DNA of 64,000 nucleotides from Molanna angustata (GCA_963576475.1 OY754981.1:13240734-13304733); one strand, 5' to 3'. Counted from the first letter of the stretch, positions 34,305-46,554 are shown. The notes: generated from the letters alone by a model not told the origin. Program-made: numbers and translations.

Positions 34305-35905
34305 CAATATTACAAAAGTCTTATTTTGTATCATATTATGAAGTATGAATGGTGCGAACAAAGATTTTATATAACTATCCATAACGTTGCATATGGTTCT
34401 ATAAACAAATTAAATAAAATACAAATAATCCACAATGATATCAATTTATATACTACAAAAGTCTTATTTTGTATCATATTATGAAGTATGAATGGTGCGA
34501 ACAAAGATTTTATATAACTATCCATAACGTTGCATATGGATCTATAAACAAATAAAATAAAATACAAATAATCCACAATGATATCTATTTATATACTACA
34601 AAAGTCTTATTTTGTATCATATTATGAAGTATGAATGGTGCGAACAAAGATTTTATATAACTATCCATAACGTTGCATATGGATCTATAAACAAATTAAA
34701 TAAAATACAAATAATCCACAATGATATCAATTTATATACTACAAAAGTCTTATTTTGTATCATATTATGAAGTATGAATGGTGCGAACAAAGATTTTATA
34801 TAACTATCCATAACGTTGCATATGGATCTAAAAACAAATTAAATAAAATACAAATAATCCATAATGATATCAATTTATATACTACAAAAGTCTTATTTTG
34901 AATCATATTATGTAGTATGAATGGTGCGAACAAAGATTTTATATAACTTTCCATAACGTTGCATATGGATCTATAAACAAATTAAATAAAATACAAATAA
35001 TCCACAATGATCTCAATTTATATACTACAAAAGTCTTATTTTGAATCATATTATGAAGTATGAATGGTGCGAACAAAGATTTTATATAACTATCCATAAC
35101 GTTGCATATGGATCTATAAACAAATAAAATAAAATACAAATAATCCACAATGATATCTATTTATATACTACAAAAGTCTTATTTTGAATCATATTATGAA
35201 GTATGAATGGTGCGAACAAAGATTTTATATAACTATCCATAACGTTGCATATGGATCTATAAACAAATTAAATAAAATACAAATAATCCACAATGATATC
35301 AATTTATATACTACAAAAGTCTTATTTTGAATCATATTATGAAGTATGAATGGTGCGAACAAAGATTTTATATAACTATCCATAACGTTGCATATGGATC
35401 TATAAACAAATTAAATAAAATACAAATAATCCACAATGATATCTATTTATATACTACAAAAGTCTTATTTTGAATCATATTATGAAGTATGAATGGTGCG
35501 AACAAAGATTTTATATAACTATCCATAACGTTGCATATGGATCTATAAACAAATTAAATAAAATACAAATAATCCACAATGATATCAATTTATATACTAC
35601 AAAAGTCTTATTTTGAATCATATTATGAAGTATGAATGGTGCGAACAAAGATTTTATATAACTATCCATAACGTTGCATATGGATCTAAAAACAAATTAA
35701 CTAAAATACAAATAATCCATAATGATATCAATTTATATACTACAAAAGTCTTATTTTGAATCATATTATGTAGTATGAATGGTGCTAACAAAGATTTTAT
35801 ATAACTATCCATAACTTTTCATATGGAACTATAAACAAATTAAATTTAAACCATTTATCAACAATAATATCAATTTACTTTCTACAAAAGTCTTATTTTG
35901 AATCA
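34305..35905. repeat. Satellite array with 143-bp period, about 11 monomers
   Basis: The word GTCTTATTTTG begins at 34318, 34461, 34604, 34747, 34890, 35033, 35176, 35319, 35462, 35605, 35748 and 35890: spacing is 143 bp every time except the last (142). Monomers differ by single bases, such as TGTATC or TGAATC and CAATTTA or CTATTTA. The period is not a multiple of three, so ORFs within it have no coding meaning. The last monomer is diverged. Confidence 0.95.
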
Positions 35906-36179
35906 AATATTTATTACATGCTTATTTACAAGGAGTTTAAAATATCATTCTTTCTAAAATTAAACAACAATTTATTATTTTGTAAATTAATATTTTATAA
36001 GAATAATGTTTTTGTGCGAAGGCGACAAACACAGCAGCGAAAAATAAAGCTTGCTAAATGTCATAGTTTGTGAAACGCAAATTAAGAAACTAAAAGAGAA
36101 TCTTCGTTTGACTTCTACAATAGGGTTTGCAACCTTTTTTACCACTTTGCGGATTATAGGCGTTTGATATAGATTAAAC
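35906..36179. other. Short stretch without recognised features
   Basis: Nothing recognised. Confidence 0.4.
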
Positions 36180-36563
36180 TCGGCAATCTTCGTATTGCCT
36201 GTATAATTAAAAATGGTCCCTCAGTGTCTCCCGTCCCTTCGGTGCCTCCCGTCCTTTCAATGCCTCCTGTCCCTCAGTGCCACCCGTCTCTTCAGTGTCT
36301 CCCGTCCCTTCAGGTCCTTTTGAACCTCCCGTTCCTTCAATGCCTCCTACCCCCCTTCAGTTCTTCCCGTATCTTTTCCTTCTGACCCTTCAGTACCTTC
36401 AGATCTTTCAGTATCTTCAGATCGTTCAGTACCTTCAAACCGTTCAGTACCTTCAGACCCGTCAGTGCCATGGACCGCCGGAGGCGGTCATTTACCGCGC
36501 AGCGGTAAAAGCTGGCTGCAAGCCCTAGCATAGAAGCTGAGCGAAGCGAAGCTTCTCAGCTAG
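36180..36563 (+). mobile_element. Non-autonomous Helitron 3' part with CCTTCAGT-type minisatellite
   Basis: A low-complexity array of TCCCGTCCCTTCAGTG and CAGTACCTTCAGATC units (36210-36470) is followed by GGACCGCCGGAGGCGGTC, a GCGCAGCGGTAAAAGC segment and the stem-loop AGAAGCT...AGCTTCT (36532-36556). The element ends CAGCTAG at 36563 before T. Hairpin then CTAG^T is the Helitron 3' hallmark. The 5' TC end was not located. Confidence 0.7.
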
Positions 36564-36569
36564 TGAATA

Positions 36570-36780
36570 AATAAAGTATAAAAGTTTTGTAGGCCTATAA
36601 CTACATATTCTGAAATTTTAGGCTCTGTGCATTGAGCGGATCAAAAGTTATATGAAGGGGACGGACTCACACACAGACATAAAATATAGACCTGGCATAC
36701 GAATCTCGCTTATCTTGGCTTGAAACTTTGTCGATATGTTAATAGAAATGAATTCTCTTGAAATAATTGAGAGTAAGATG
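36570..36780 (-). mobile_element. Family D Helitron fragment
   Basis: AAAAGTTTTGTAGGCCTATA, AGCGGATCAAAAGTTATA and TTTGTCGATATGTTAATAG match the family D interior and its 5'-end side (minus-strand orientation). The terminal TCCAACTGTCGA is lost. Confidence 0.6.
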
Positions 36781-36819
36781 AACCCTGAGTACCTAGTGCT
36801 GTCTTTCAGAGAAAGCAGA

Positions 36820-36933
36820 TTTCAAAGTGTTGAAAATTACTATTTTAATACGCAAGTGTAATAGTTTATATAAGGCGTGATTTTTTGAATTTTTACTGAC
36901 GTGTTAAAAAAATCAATTTTCAACACTTTGAAA
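36820..36933. repeat. Inverted repeat with 19-bp arms
   Basis: TTTCAAAGTGTTGAAAATT (36820-36838) pairs with AATTTTCAACACTTTGAAA (36915-36933), 76 bp apart. Possible MITE. Confidence 0.6.
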
Positions 36934-37178
36934 GTTACCACTATTCATGGTTCATAGCATCCAATCGTGTTTTCCTGCTGTGGTATCCCGTTACAGAAAA
37001 AAAAATCAGCCTTATGAAGTGAATTTGGCGGTCTTTAACACTTTCCTAAATTTCGATCGTAGAAAAAATTAAAAATTGTTGTTTTTCCTATCTTTTTAGG
37101 TACCTACTTGTAATCCTAATGTAGATATACATATTATTAGATGATATTTTATTATTAGATGTAGATTTATTTTAGATG

Positions 37179-37350
37179 TGTCGATGGCAGAGCGGTTAAC
37201 GCGCTGAGCTAGTAATCCAGTGGTCGCAAGTTCGAATCCTGCTTCGACTGATTTCGTTCACCTATAGCACAAGCATTTATGCTTATTTTAGGGAACGTAG
37301 GAATATGTATATGTACTTGTTTAACAAGGATATATTCCTTTAAAAATATA
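37179..37350 (+). mobile_element. SINE family S1, copy b
   Basis: GTCGATGGCAGAGCGGTTAA, a CTAGTAA anticodon loop and AAGTTCGAATCC repeat the tRNA-Thr-like head of the copy at 1946-2130. The body continues with TTCGTTCACCTATAGCACAA and TAGGGAACGTAGGAATATG. The acceptor stem is imperfect, which argues against a working tRNA. Confidence 0.8.
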
Positions 37351-37619
37351 TTACTCTCCGTTTTCTTTGTGACAGTTTTATTTATTTGTATACAAGCCTT
37401 TTCCAGAAATCTTATTTTAGAAACCTAAAAAAGGCTAGAATACCTTCTCAGTTAAACACAAAATATACAATAGTTACACATTAGTTATTTAAACAACGTA
37501 AAATGTAAGAAATCAAAGATCAAAAAATCTCAATATTTGTAATCATAATATTTTTTATGGTCTTTAATGTATTTTTATTATTATACAACCATTATGATTT
37601 TTAATATAATTGAAAACGG

Positions 37620-37680
37620 TGCTTTCCCTTTTGTTTCTTTTCAGACTGAGCCACAGCAACGCGTGGCCGAAAAAAGCTAG
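37620..37680 (+). mobile_element. Helitron 3' terminus
   Basis: Hairpin GCCAC-AGCAACGC-GTGGC (37650-37667) followed by CGAAAAAAGCTAG ending at 37680 before a T. This agrees with moth-type Helitron ends. The 5' limit was not found; the AT-rich 37351-37619 may belong to it. Confidence 0.65.
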
Positions 37681-39242
37681 TTCATATTCTAAGAAATTAA
37701 ACTTCCAGTTTAATTTCTTTTGTTTTATTGTCCTTTATTATCAATATGGTAATACCAACTATATTTAACAACCTGCGGTCAATACAAAGACAATTTATAT
37801 TTTATGTTTTATTAGACAATTTATATTTTTTGTTATTAATTGTTTTATACAAAGAATACATCTTCATTAATACATATCTTATTCATTCAGTTCTGGTGTT
37901 GAATTGATTGTTAAATAAAGGTATGTTTATAAAATTTTAAATAATAATGAATTTCGTTCCAGGTATGGAAGGTTTATCTCGTAAAAAATGATTACTTTAA
38001 AAGTAAAGAAAATTATAGGTACATTCCTTTTTGACATTTGACTTTCCAAAGGCTTTATTTCTTCATTTAAATTTAGTAATAAATGACCCATTTTTATTTA
38101 TTAAACTAGTTAACATATTTTGTGGGTATTTCTTTTGTCCGATTACGTGTTTGAATCGTCATAAACTTAATAGCTGAACATTAAACAATTTTTGGTAAGA
38201 CTTTATTTAGCCTTGCCATTTTTATTCGTTAATTATTCCATAAAATGTTATATCCCTTATGCTAATTGGAATTATTGTGAAGTGTTTTTTCTTTATAATA
38301 ATTTTACCTATGTAAATGGATTTTTATAGGAAAAAAAACAACCTTTGAAATAGAAATACTCACCCATTAACCTCGATTTTCTTTATATTGTAAGCATTTC
38401 CACTAGGTAATTATGATTCCACAGGATGCTATATCTGGTTTCTTATACAAATTTAATATTTATAGATATTTTCCATGATTTTTAGCATACTTTGAGTTAG
38501 TACATAATAATCGTGGTATATTTATCGTCAAATATCTTGAAGTTTTCGACCTGCATCACACACGTGATCAAAACCAATAAATTAATCCAAAAAAACTCAA
38601 ATTCGTTTTCTGCGCACACACGTGAATTTTCTAGAGGTTTAACGATGACTATATTGTCATACATGGACGAGGAATCAAACATTATGGTACGATGCATGAT
38701 CCCACCAAAAGAATATATTGAGGTTATGCGATGTCAACAATGTTCGATTTTAAAAATTTCAATAAATGGGATATCGCCTGACGTGGTATGATCGCGTCCG
38801 GCATACAATCAAAATGCAACTCGTTCATGCAATTCAATTCCTACCGCTATGTTAGATCAAAGATAAACAAAAAAAAATTTCCAATCATTTACAACAGCGA
38901 CTATAGGTACATATTATAGATTCTATTGATTTCATCTAAATTTAGCGAACAATATTTTCTAAGATGTCCGTGTCCAGCAGGGGCGATCCAAGAACTTTCG
39001 GAATTATCAAACCTTGAAAGAAAATTGGGATTTGTCGAAAATTTAAGGTTTTTTTTTATCATCCTTGATCATTTCAGTGGCCTTTAAAATATTTATAAAA
39101 TCACATTCCGAAATAATATTTACATTTGTGGCCCTGAAAAGCACCGTATCTACATATGGTTAAATTTTTAATCTTACTAATATATAAATACTTTTATATA
39201 AATACTTATATAAATACTTTTTCTTGAATTTCTTAACATAAT
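37681..39242. other. Gene-free AT-rich stretch
   Basis: A small hairpin, AAGAAATTAAAC-TTCCA-GTTTAATTTCTT, starts near 37690. The ORF at 38513-38791 has no recognised domain. Confidence 0.4.
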
Positions 39243-39640
39243 GTCAGCTTTCGTGACTCAGTTGGTTAGGTATCTGACACATAGTTTTTAATTGTGTTTT
39301 CATTTTGGATATCTGAGACGATTAATAATAATAATAATAATAATAAATACTTCCTTGCACCCTGAGCAAGTGGCGAGTTTATTGCCGCATGGCAATTTCT
39401 TCCAACTAACCAGTGTTTCCAGCCCAGAGAAGCAATATTTGCGTGAGAAATGAATCTAAATAAATTTCTCCTCTCCTGGGAATCGAACCCAGGACGCCCG
39501 CACAGAAACCGAACGACTTACCAATACCGAAATAATTAATATCGTAAGTCTCCAGAATATGGCAACTTGTAATTGGGTGCGTGTTAAATAATTATTTGAC
39601 AATGTATCTGTTATTTGCTCGAGAAGTTATGTACATAAAA
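39243..39640 (+). mobile_element. SINE family S2, copy c, split by another SINE
   Basis: GTCAGCTTTCGTGACTCAGT head, with the B-box region deleted, GAGACGATTAATA, then an inserted S3 SINE, then ATCGTAAGTCTCCAGAATAT, the GCAACTTGTAATTGGGTGCG body and a CTCGAGAAG end. Confidence 0.75.
39328..39534 (-). mobile_element. SINE family S3, copy a, nested in S2
   Basis: On the minus strand: GGTAAGTCGTTCGGTTTCTG, the B-box-like CTGGGTTCGATTCCCAGGAG, then a GGCAATAAACTCGCCACTTG body and an (ATT)n tail at 39328-39346. ATTAATA flanks it (39321-39327 and 39535-39541) and matches the uninterrupted S2 sequence, proving a later insertion. A relative is at 54493-54634. Confidence 0.8.
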
Positions 39641-39789
39641 TAAAATAAATTAATACTCATAGCCAAGCCAAGATTTTCGGCTTCTATAAGCAATTCCGCT
39701 ACTGATGTCTGGGTAATCTTGGCCCTTCCGATACCAACTGATGTTTTAAGCACCAATTACAGCTCGGGGCCATATACGAGAAATATGTA

Positions 39790-40500
39790 TAGGTCATGGC
39801 GCGGTAACATGTGACGTCATCAAAGTAGTAACGTTTGGTAGTGTTAAGGCACCCAACCAACACGGCAACTAGTAAACTACACTACTTTGATGACGTAATT
39901 AGTTCCGTGCATTATCTCAAATGTCGTATGGCTTCGATCACTTCTTTGATGACGTCACTGGTTCCCCGCCATGGCCCATATTATTTGTCGTGTTCCTTGG
40001 ACCACTACTTTGATGACGTCATGTGGTACCGCGCGATGGCCATATGATTTGTAGTATAATGGCTTCGATCACTTCTTTGATGACGGTACTGGTTCCCCGC
40101 CATGGCCCATATTATTTGTCGTGTGGCTTGCACCACTACTTCGGTAACATTACTCGGTACCGCGCGATGGCCATATTATTTGTAGTATAATGGGCCTGAG
40201 TCAAATTGAAAACGCTTAACGATATCGCCAAACGCTAATTTTTTTGTATGGAATTTGACGTTTATTGTAGAATTTTTTTCTACAATAACAAACAACCAAC
40301 GTCAAATCTCATACAAAAAAAAATAGCGTTTGGCGATATCGCTAAGCGTTTTCGATTTGACTCAATGGGCAAAGGGCTTTGGGCAATGGCTTCGATCACT
40401 TCTTTGATGACGGTACTGGTTCCCCGCCATGGCCCATATTATTTGTCGTGTGGCTTGGACCACTACTTTGGTGACGTCATGACCCGTATTTTCGTATGGC
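39790..40500. repeat. Tandem array rich in TGACGTCA (CRE-like) motifs
   Basis: Units of about 60-65 bp pair into about 133-bp units (GGCTTCGATCACTTCTTTGA near 39930, 40063 and 40388). They contain TTTGATGACGTCA, a CCCGCCATGGCCCATATTAT segment and a GGTACCGCGCGATGGCCATA segment. Perfect TGACGTCA octamers lie at 39812, 39950, 40014 and 40472, with altered versions near 39893, 40080 and 40405. The octamer is the known binding site of CREB/ATF factors, but a regulatory role is not shown. Confidence 0.7.
40198..40363. mobile_element. Palindromic MITE with GAGTCAAATTG ends inside the array
   Basis: GAGTCAAATTGAAAACGCTT and its complement form arms of about 75 bp (including CGATATCGCCAAACGCTA) around a TTTATTGTAGAA...TTCTACAATAA centre. 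AATGGGC stands on both sides (40189-40195 and 40364-40370) and is a likely target duplication, allowing two extra bases on the left. Confidence 0.7.
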
Positions 40501-40519
40501 CTCGTTACAGGTAAGTCTT

Positions 40520-41449
40520 CTTTTTTGAAGATCTTCGCCATTTTTCAGCAGACACAAGACGCTCATCATCAGATATAAAGTATACTGATTTTGTAATTTT
40601 ATTATTGGACCATGCTTCTATAACATAATAAAGATGGGGCACCATTAAAATTAAAACAACTGTGATTTTCTTAAATATTTTATTTATAATAAAATTTATT
40701 TACACGACATATAATGTAGGTATATTTACATTCAGCATATTAATTATTATTGACTTATAATAATATTCATGAAATAATAATAATTTATTTAAATGTAAAC
40801 GAAACCAAATTATTATAATTTCATTTTAAATATTACAATAATTATATTCCGACAGTTATAACAACAAATTAAATCCTTTTGAATGAGATAGCTGAAAATA
40901 ATTAAGCTTAAAAGTAAACACCTTATTGAAAATTTTGTTGATTCAAGGAAAATATAGCTAATAATTAAATTTGCAAAAACACATTTTGCGGTTATCCCTT
41001 TTTAATAGGTAGTGAACATAAAATATTATACAATTTAATGTTGATATTTATTAAAATATTGAGTAAATATTTGGTGAGATTAACACAACGACTGAAAAAT
41101 CATCCGATCTCTATGTCAATCTTGGTATTTTTGCCATTTTTTTTTGTTTATATCAAAATTAATTTAAAATATTTGTTATTGAACCTGTTGTATACCTACT
41201 TTGTACTTTTGTAAATAGTTTTTTGTATGAATACGTAAAATATGAATTTTGTGGTACCTACAAAATTGATTGAACAACAGACATATTTAATAAATATTCA
41301 CTAAGAGATAGATGAAAAAAACAACAGAATTGAAAATAAGAGTTGCGTTTATAAAATCAAGAATGAAAATCTTTCTAATGGAATTCAGGTTGTTATTTTT
41401 TCTGAGCTTTTTAACTCATATTTATTTATTTACTTCTTGTACAATAATG
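40520..41449. other. Gene-free AT-rich stretch
   Basis: Nothing recognised. Confidence 0.4.
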
Positions 41450-41510
41450 TACATAATGGCGGGTTTATTGCCATATAGCGATTTCTTCCAACCAACCAAA
41501 GCAACGTGAA
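41450..41510 (-). mobile_element. SINE S3 body fragment
   Basis: TGGCGGGTTTATTGCCATAT and ATTTCTTCCAACCAACCA match the middle of the S3 copy at 39328-39534. Confidence 0.45.
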
Positions 41511-41886
41511 GCCATAAATAGTGATGTGGTAGGTACATTTAATTTATAATAAAAAGCTGAAAGACAAACAATAAAAATGAATAAATGTAAAATTATAGCA
41601 AAAAAGAAAGGAAGGAGATAGAGGTTGTGGGTGGAGGAACAGACTCATCGGCACGTATTACTGAAAAGAAAGCTTAGGACGATAATAATTAAAATATTGA
41701 CTAGACTCGATTCCCAGAAGTGTTATAGATTAATTGTTTATCTTTCTATCGTGATATTTACGATACTGAATTGTTTACTTTTAGTTAATTTAAAATACTT
41801 CTTTAGGATAGATTTGAAATTAAAAAAAAATAATTAGAGCTGATAAAAATATAATTTCAGTTCTGACACATTTCCAATCAACTAGC

Positions 41887-42490
41887 AATTTAATATTAAT
41901 CGAATATTTTTATTATTGCATATGCGCAAACACGTGTTTGCGCATATGCAATAATAAAAATATTCGATTACTTACACATTGGTACAAGTAGGTAAATAAG
42001 ACAAAAATGACCTTATAAGTCTGGCGCAATTCAGGGGTGACTTCTATGCGAAAAATGCATTGTCACCTCAGATATAAGAATTGTAGCTTTCATTATTTAC
42101 AAAAAAACAATTCTCTCAATAGATGGCGTTACAACAAAAAAAATAAAAAAAAAATAATAAGATTGTGGTTCATAATTTCACCCATAGATGGCTGTAGTAA
42201 AAATTCCTTATTTTCAAGCGAAAATAATTTCAGTATTACAATATATAGAACTTTCAAAATTGAATTGATAGGGATCTCATTAAAAAGGCATAATTGGTGA
42301 ACGTTGCGCAAGCGCATAAAGTGATCACGTAAACCAGCCGATGACAGGTCGTAAGCCCTGTAGGTGCCTTGATTTCCCGGTTCTCCTACAATAAATATTC
42401 CAACTTCGTCTCTATTGAGATAAAACAAAATAAAAATAAAATAAATAAATAAATAATTAAAAATCTGTAAAAAAATAAATTTAATATTAA
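41887..42490 (+). mobile_element. PAL retroposon copy B
   Basis: AATTTAATATTAA flanks the element (41887-41899 and 42478-42490). It starts TCGAATATTTTTATTATTGC, 34 bp that are perfectly repeated inverted at once (41934-41967), and then runs through the PAL body (ACTTACACATTGGTACAAGT ... GCCTTGATTTCCCGG ... TCTCTATTGAGATAA). An A-rich stretch with (AAAT)n near 42421-42477 forms the 3' end. Shorter palindrome than copies A and C, but the same start point. Confidence 0.8.
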
Positions 42491-42982
42491 GACAATTCAA
42501 AATCAAATTATATGAGTATTTTTCATGAGTCAGACAAATATTATATACTTGTTATTTTCATCACCTGAAAATAAATTGCTACTAGATCCCTTCCTACATA
42601 TATCATTTGTTGGTACAAAAACAAAAAAAACAAGATTTGAATAATAAGATTTGTTCCTTCTGTCGTTGTGTTTTATTTTAATCTACATAATAGTTATGAA
42701 ATCCATTGGTCGGGTAAACAAATATATCCGAATAAACAGAATTAACATAAGTGTGTTTGAATCGGAAATAAATCTAAACGGTTAGCATAATGAACAAAAT
42801 AAAAACACAATATAAAAGACACAGGAATCAGAAAAAATACACATATAATATAATAATAGAAATCATTGATTTGGTTGAGGAATGATAAAGTAAATAATAA
42901 TAATAATATATAATTTATTTTATTAAATTTCATATCTACAAAAGAAAAATAAGAAAAAGAAACATAAATATTTTTTGATTTT
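42491..42982. other. Gene-free AT-rich stretch
   Basis: Nothing recognised. Confidence 0.4.
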
Positions 42983-43725
42983 CACCTTGAATGCATACAT
43001 ACATACATACCATCACGCCATGTCCCTCACGGGTAGGCAGAGAGAAACGAACGCCACATTTTTCTATCTTGACACACATTCATCGCCTCATCAACATTCA
43101 TACATCGTCTTATACATGTTCGTCTGTTGTTCATGCTTCTTACATTTATCTTTCAAAATATCGTTTACATGGTCGTGCCATCCTTTTCTTGGGCGCCCGC
43201 GACCTCTTATTCCGTTCCTGTCAGCTTTGTATATTTTCTTCGTCAGGCGTTCTTCGTTCATTCTCCCCAAGTGACCAAACCATCTCAATGTGTTAACTTT
43301 CATTCTGTTGATTACATCTTTCTTTATCTTACATTCTTTCCTTGTATCTTCATTCCGAACTCTATCATACATCGTTCTGTTACAAATTCTTCTAAGCGAT
43401 CTCATTTCAACTGCATTTATTCTGCTTTCGTGCGACTTCTGCCATGTCCAGGTCTCACTTGCATACGTCAGGGTTGGCACTACGATTGCGTTATGAATGG
43501 CAACTTTAGCGTCTCTTGATATGTTGCGATCATTCATAACTGGTCTAAGTGCTCCATTCACTCTGTTTCCTGCCATAACTCTTCTTTCAATATCCTTATC
43601 AGGCCGTCCATTCCGTTGGAACATACTACCCAGATAGACATACTCGTCGACTTGTTCAAGCCATTCATTCTCTACTTTTATTTGACACACTGTTCTGCTT
43701 TCACTCTTTCTGCCACCTTGAATGC
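42983..43725 (-). pseudogene. 5'-truncated LINE insertion with 12-bp target duplication
   Basis: CACCTTGAATGC flanks it (42983-42994 and 43714-43725). The minus strand is open over 199 codons (43690-43091): YVYLGSMFQRNGRPDKDIER, VVPTLTYASETWTWQKS, MRSLRRICNRTMYDRVRNED, LRWFGHLGRM and GRGRPRKGWHDHVNDILKDK. This is the complete C-terminus of an insect LINE. The sense strand ends in a GTAT-type repeat (42998-43012 on plus as CATA). It is the source of the tail fragments at 2380, 45495, 48149, 54705, 56525, 56690 and 59405. Confidence 0.85.
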
Positions 43726-43858
43726 CATTAATAAAAATTAATTTATTGTGATAATTATCCTTTTATAGATATTTTTTTCAATATATCCATTTGTATACTG
43801 TGTGAGGTTTGAATTAATATTTATAAAGCAAATCTAAACACAAAGCATATTTTATTCA

Positions 43859-44384
43859 CTAGTTGCATGTAACACATGAGATCCAACTGTCGATAGCGAT
43901 AGTATGTATAGTTGAAGAATATGTACCAAACTATAAACCCATAGATACAAATTATTGAATATTTTCAGATATTTTGTTTTCTATACAACATATGTAGGTA
44001 TGTATGTCAAGATAGGATAGTATGGAAGAAGATCCTTTTTCCTACCCAGAATATGCAAATTGCATGATGGTATGTATGTATGTTTGGAGATGAAGTAACA
44101 AACTATTAAGTCTTCTTACATATTGTGTATAGGCGACTGCCATACAAAATGTATGAAGCGATGTCGTCACTAAATTCAATTTTTAAAAAAATATATATGC
44201 TGCGAATTAATATGCTGCGAATAATTTATATGCTGCGAAGCCTCTAAGTTGGTGTTTTTTGACTTCAAAGTTGGAAAAGCCGTGAAAAAAGTAGACCTCT
44301 CCATACAATTCTCGCGTATTCTGGCTTGATACATTGTCGATATGTTAAGAGAACAAAGTTCTCCTGAACAAATCGACAGTTGGA
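43859..44384 (-). mobile_element. Non-autonomous Helitron, family D, copy 4 (internally deleted)
   Basis: CTAG at 43859-43862 preceded by A, and TCGACAGTTGGA at the far end followed by T. About 450 bp of the interior present in longer copies is missing (sequence jumps near 44195). A GTTAAGAGAACAAAGTTCTC hairpin lies near the 5' end of the element strand. Confidence 0.75.
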
Positions 44385-45494
44385 TTAATACCTGTTTAAA
44401 TTGTTATATGCTGAAAATTCTTTATTTTTTTCGGTATTATTTTAAGGTATATTTTAATGTGTGCGATAGTCGCACTTTACGAATGCATGCAGCCGCAGTG
44501 CAGTGAAAACAATTTATAGAATAACTAGAAAGTGAACGTGTAACTGGTCATTTTCCATACACTATAATGGAACAAAATTTAAGTGTGCATTTTGCATCAT
44601 GGTTTTCGATTTAAACTGTTCCCTTTTCAATGTCTCATCACAAAATTAACCAGTACATTGTTTTTTTTTCACATCAGTGTGCTGCGACTGCACACGCTCA
44701 TTGGGTGCGACAAACGTAAAAAAGAAAATCACAACTTTAAAAGTACATTTCAATCTAAATTCATAAATACCGATGTATCGTTTTTCATTCGACATGTATT
44801 AACACAAAAAAAAATCAAATATTTAAATTATACAATTTTTCATCAATATAAAATTTTTCACTAATCTAACAAAGGAGATGAAATTTTAAAGATACATACT
44901 TATCTAGATCTTATGCACAAGGACGTAATCTCTATATTTGCGTGAATAATAATAATATATTTATTTAAACAATAATATAATATTTTATATCTATTAATAA
45001 TAATTATATTAATATCAATCTATTTATTTTGATATTTTCTTTGGTTGCGCCATGAGCTATTTATAAATACAAAAATACATTTATCTCGGATTAATAATAA
45101 ATTTAATTTAACGTGCAAAGAATAACATAATATTTTTATAAATTTTTAATTGCACAGTAAGTAGTTAAATATTCATAAGTGTTGCTTTATATAAAAATTG
45201 TCTATTGTTTGTGTTCAGTTTGTGGGCATATTTGTTATTTTTATATTATTTCAAAAATGTAAATAATTTATTTTGCAGTAGATTATTTTTGAAAATAGCA
45301 ATGTCCTTCGGTTTATTTGCACACATACCACAAAGCCTGTCCCTCTAATTTGGGCTAGTCAGAGAGATCCAACCGCCACACACTTGCATAATTTCATTGC
45401 TTCACATCGATTCACCTCTTTAACTAATTGGTTGATCGGCTGTATAAACCAATCTTTTAAACTGGAAATATGAAAAATATTCATTAATACCTAT
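44385..45494. other. Gene-free AT-rich stretch
   Basis: The ORF at 44583-44864 is not recognisable. Confidence 0.4.
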
Positions 45495-45760
45495 ATACAA
45501 ACCATCACCTCGTGTACTTCACAGAGTAGGCTGAGAGGACAGAACGCCACATTTTTCTATCTTACACACCTCTGCTCGTCAACATTCATGTTCGCCTGTT
45601 CAGACTTTTTACATTACCATCTTTCAGAATATCGTTCACACGGTCGTGCCATCCTTTTCTTGTACGCCCCCGACCTCTTATTCCGTTCTTGTCAGCTGTG
45701 TATATTTTCTTCGTCAGGTCTTCTTCATTTATTTTTCCCATGTAGCCAAACCAATATTAA
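45495..45760 (-). pseudogene. Degenerate LINE tail
   Basis: Parallels 42995-43290: ACGCCACATTTTTCTATCTT, then CGTGCCATCCTTTTCTTG and TATTTTCTTCGTCAGG. Several indels break the frame. Confidence 0.65.
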
Positions 45761-46554
45761 TTAAACATGTATTCAATAACAAGATGCCGTAGTTTGCAGC
45801 CTTGAAAAGTTGATCAAGTCAACTATTGTATAATTCATACACAGAGGCAATCTGTGTCTTTACCTGACAAATAAAGCCTAAGATCCGAAAATAGTCTAAC
45901 CAATGTAGTTATCCGATCATGTTAACAAAGTTTTTTGCATTTTGTTAAAACAATCTTGCACGAAAGGTGGTTTCTTGCTGTACCTTGGTGAGTCTATTAT
46001 CGAATGAAAATCCCTTCCAATTAACTACAGAAGAAACAATTGTGCTAATAATATTAAATTTGTTAAAAAAATCATCCTCAAAACCTTTATATCAAAGGCG
46101 AAAATGTAAATTCGAAATTCCAAATGAAATTCCCTAAACAAATCAATGCGAAAAAATTATGTAGGTACCTACATACATAACTTCTGGTTTATTTTAATTG
46201 ATAACTAACTTTAAATATACATATACATAGATATCAAAATAGAAAATAACTGTAAAACCAATTTCATTGTCGATTGTTATAAATTTAAATTGGATAATCG
46301 TAGTCAGGATTTCCAGTCAATATTGTTTCCAACACTGGATGTTAAAAACATACAATTACATTTAGAAGGATACAACATGTAAATGCGTTTCAGCTGCAGT
46401 GTTAACGTACAGTCTGTGTATGTAGGTACATCATAAACTATGATTGTAGCATATCCTGTGGATGCCCACGTTCTTCGTTATTGGCCATAATTCATGTCAG
46501 ACCCACGATAGAGTTTTTTTAGATCGAAATCCCACACAAATTTTCAAAGATCGT
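45761..46554. other. Gene-free AT-rich stretch
   Basis: Nothing recognised. Confidence 0.4.

Noticed and set aside
34367..35148. Repeated 69-codon ORFs with hydrophobic character
   Set aside because: They are frames across the 143-bp satellite; the period is not a multiple of three.
36277..36528. Proline-rich ORF
   Set aside because: Translation of a CCTTCAGT-type minisatellite in a Helitron.
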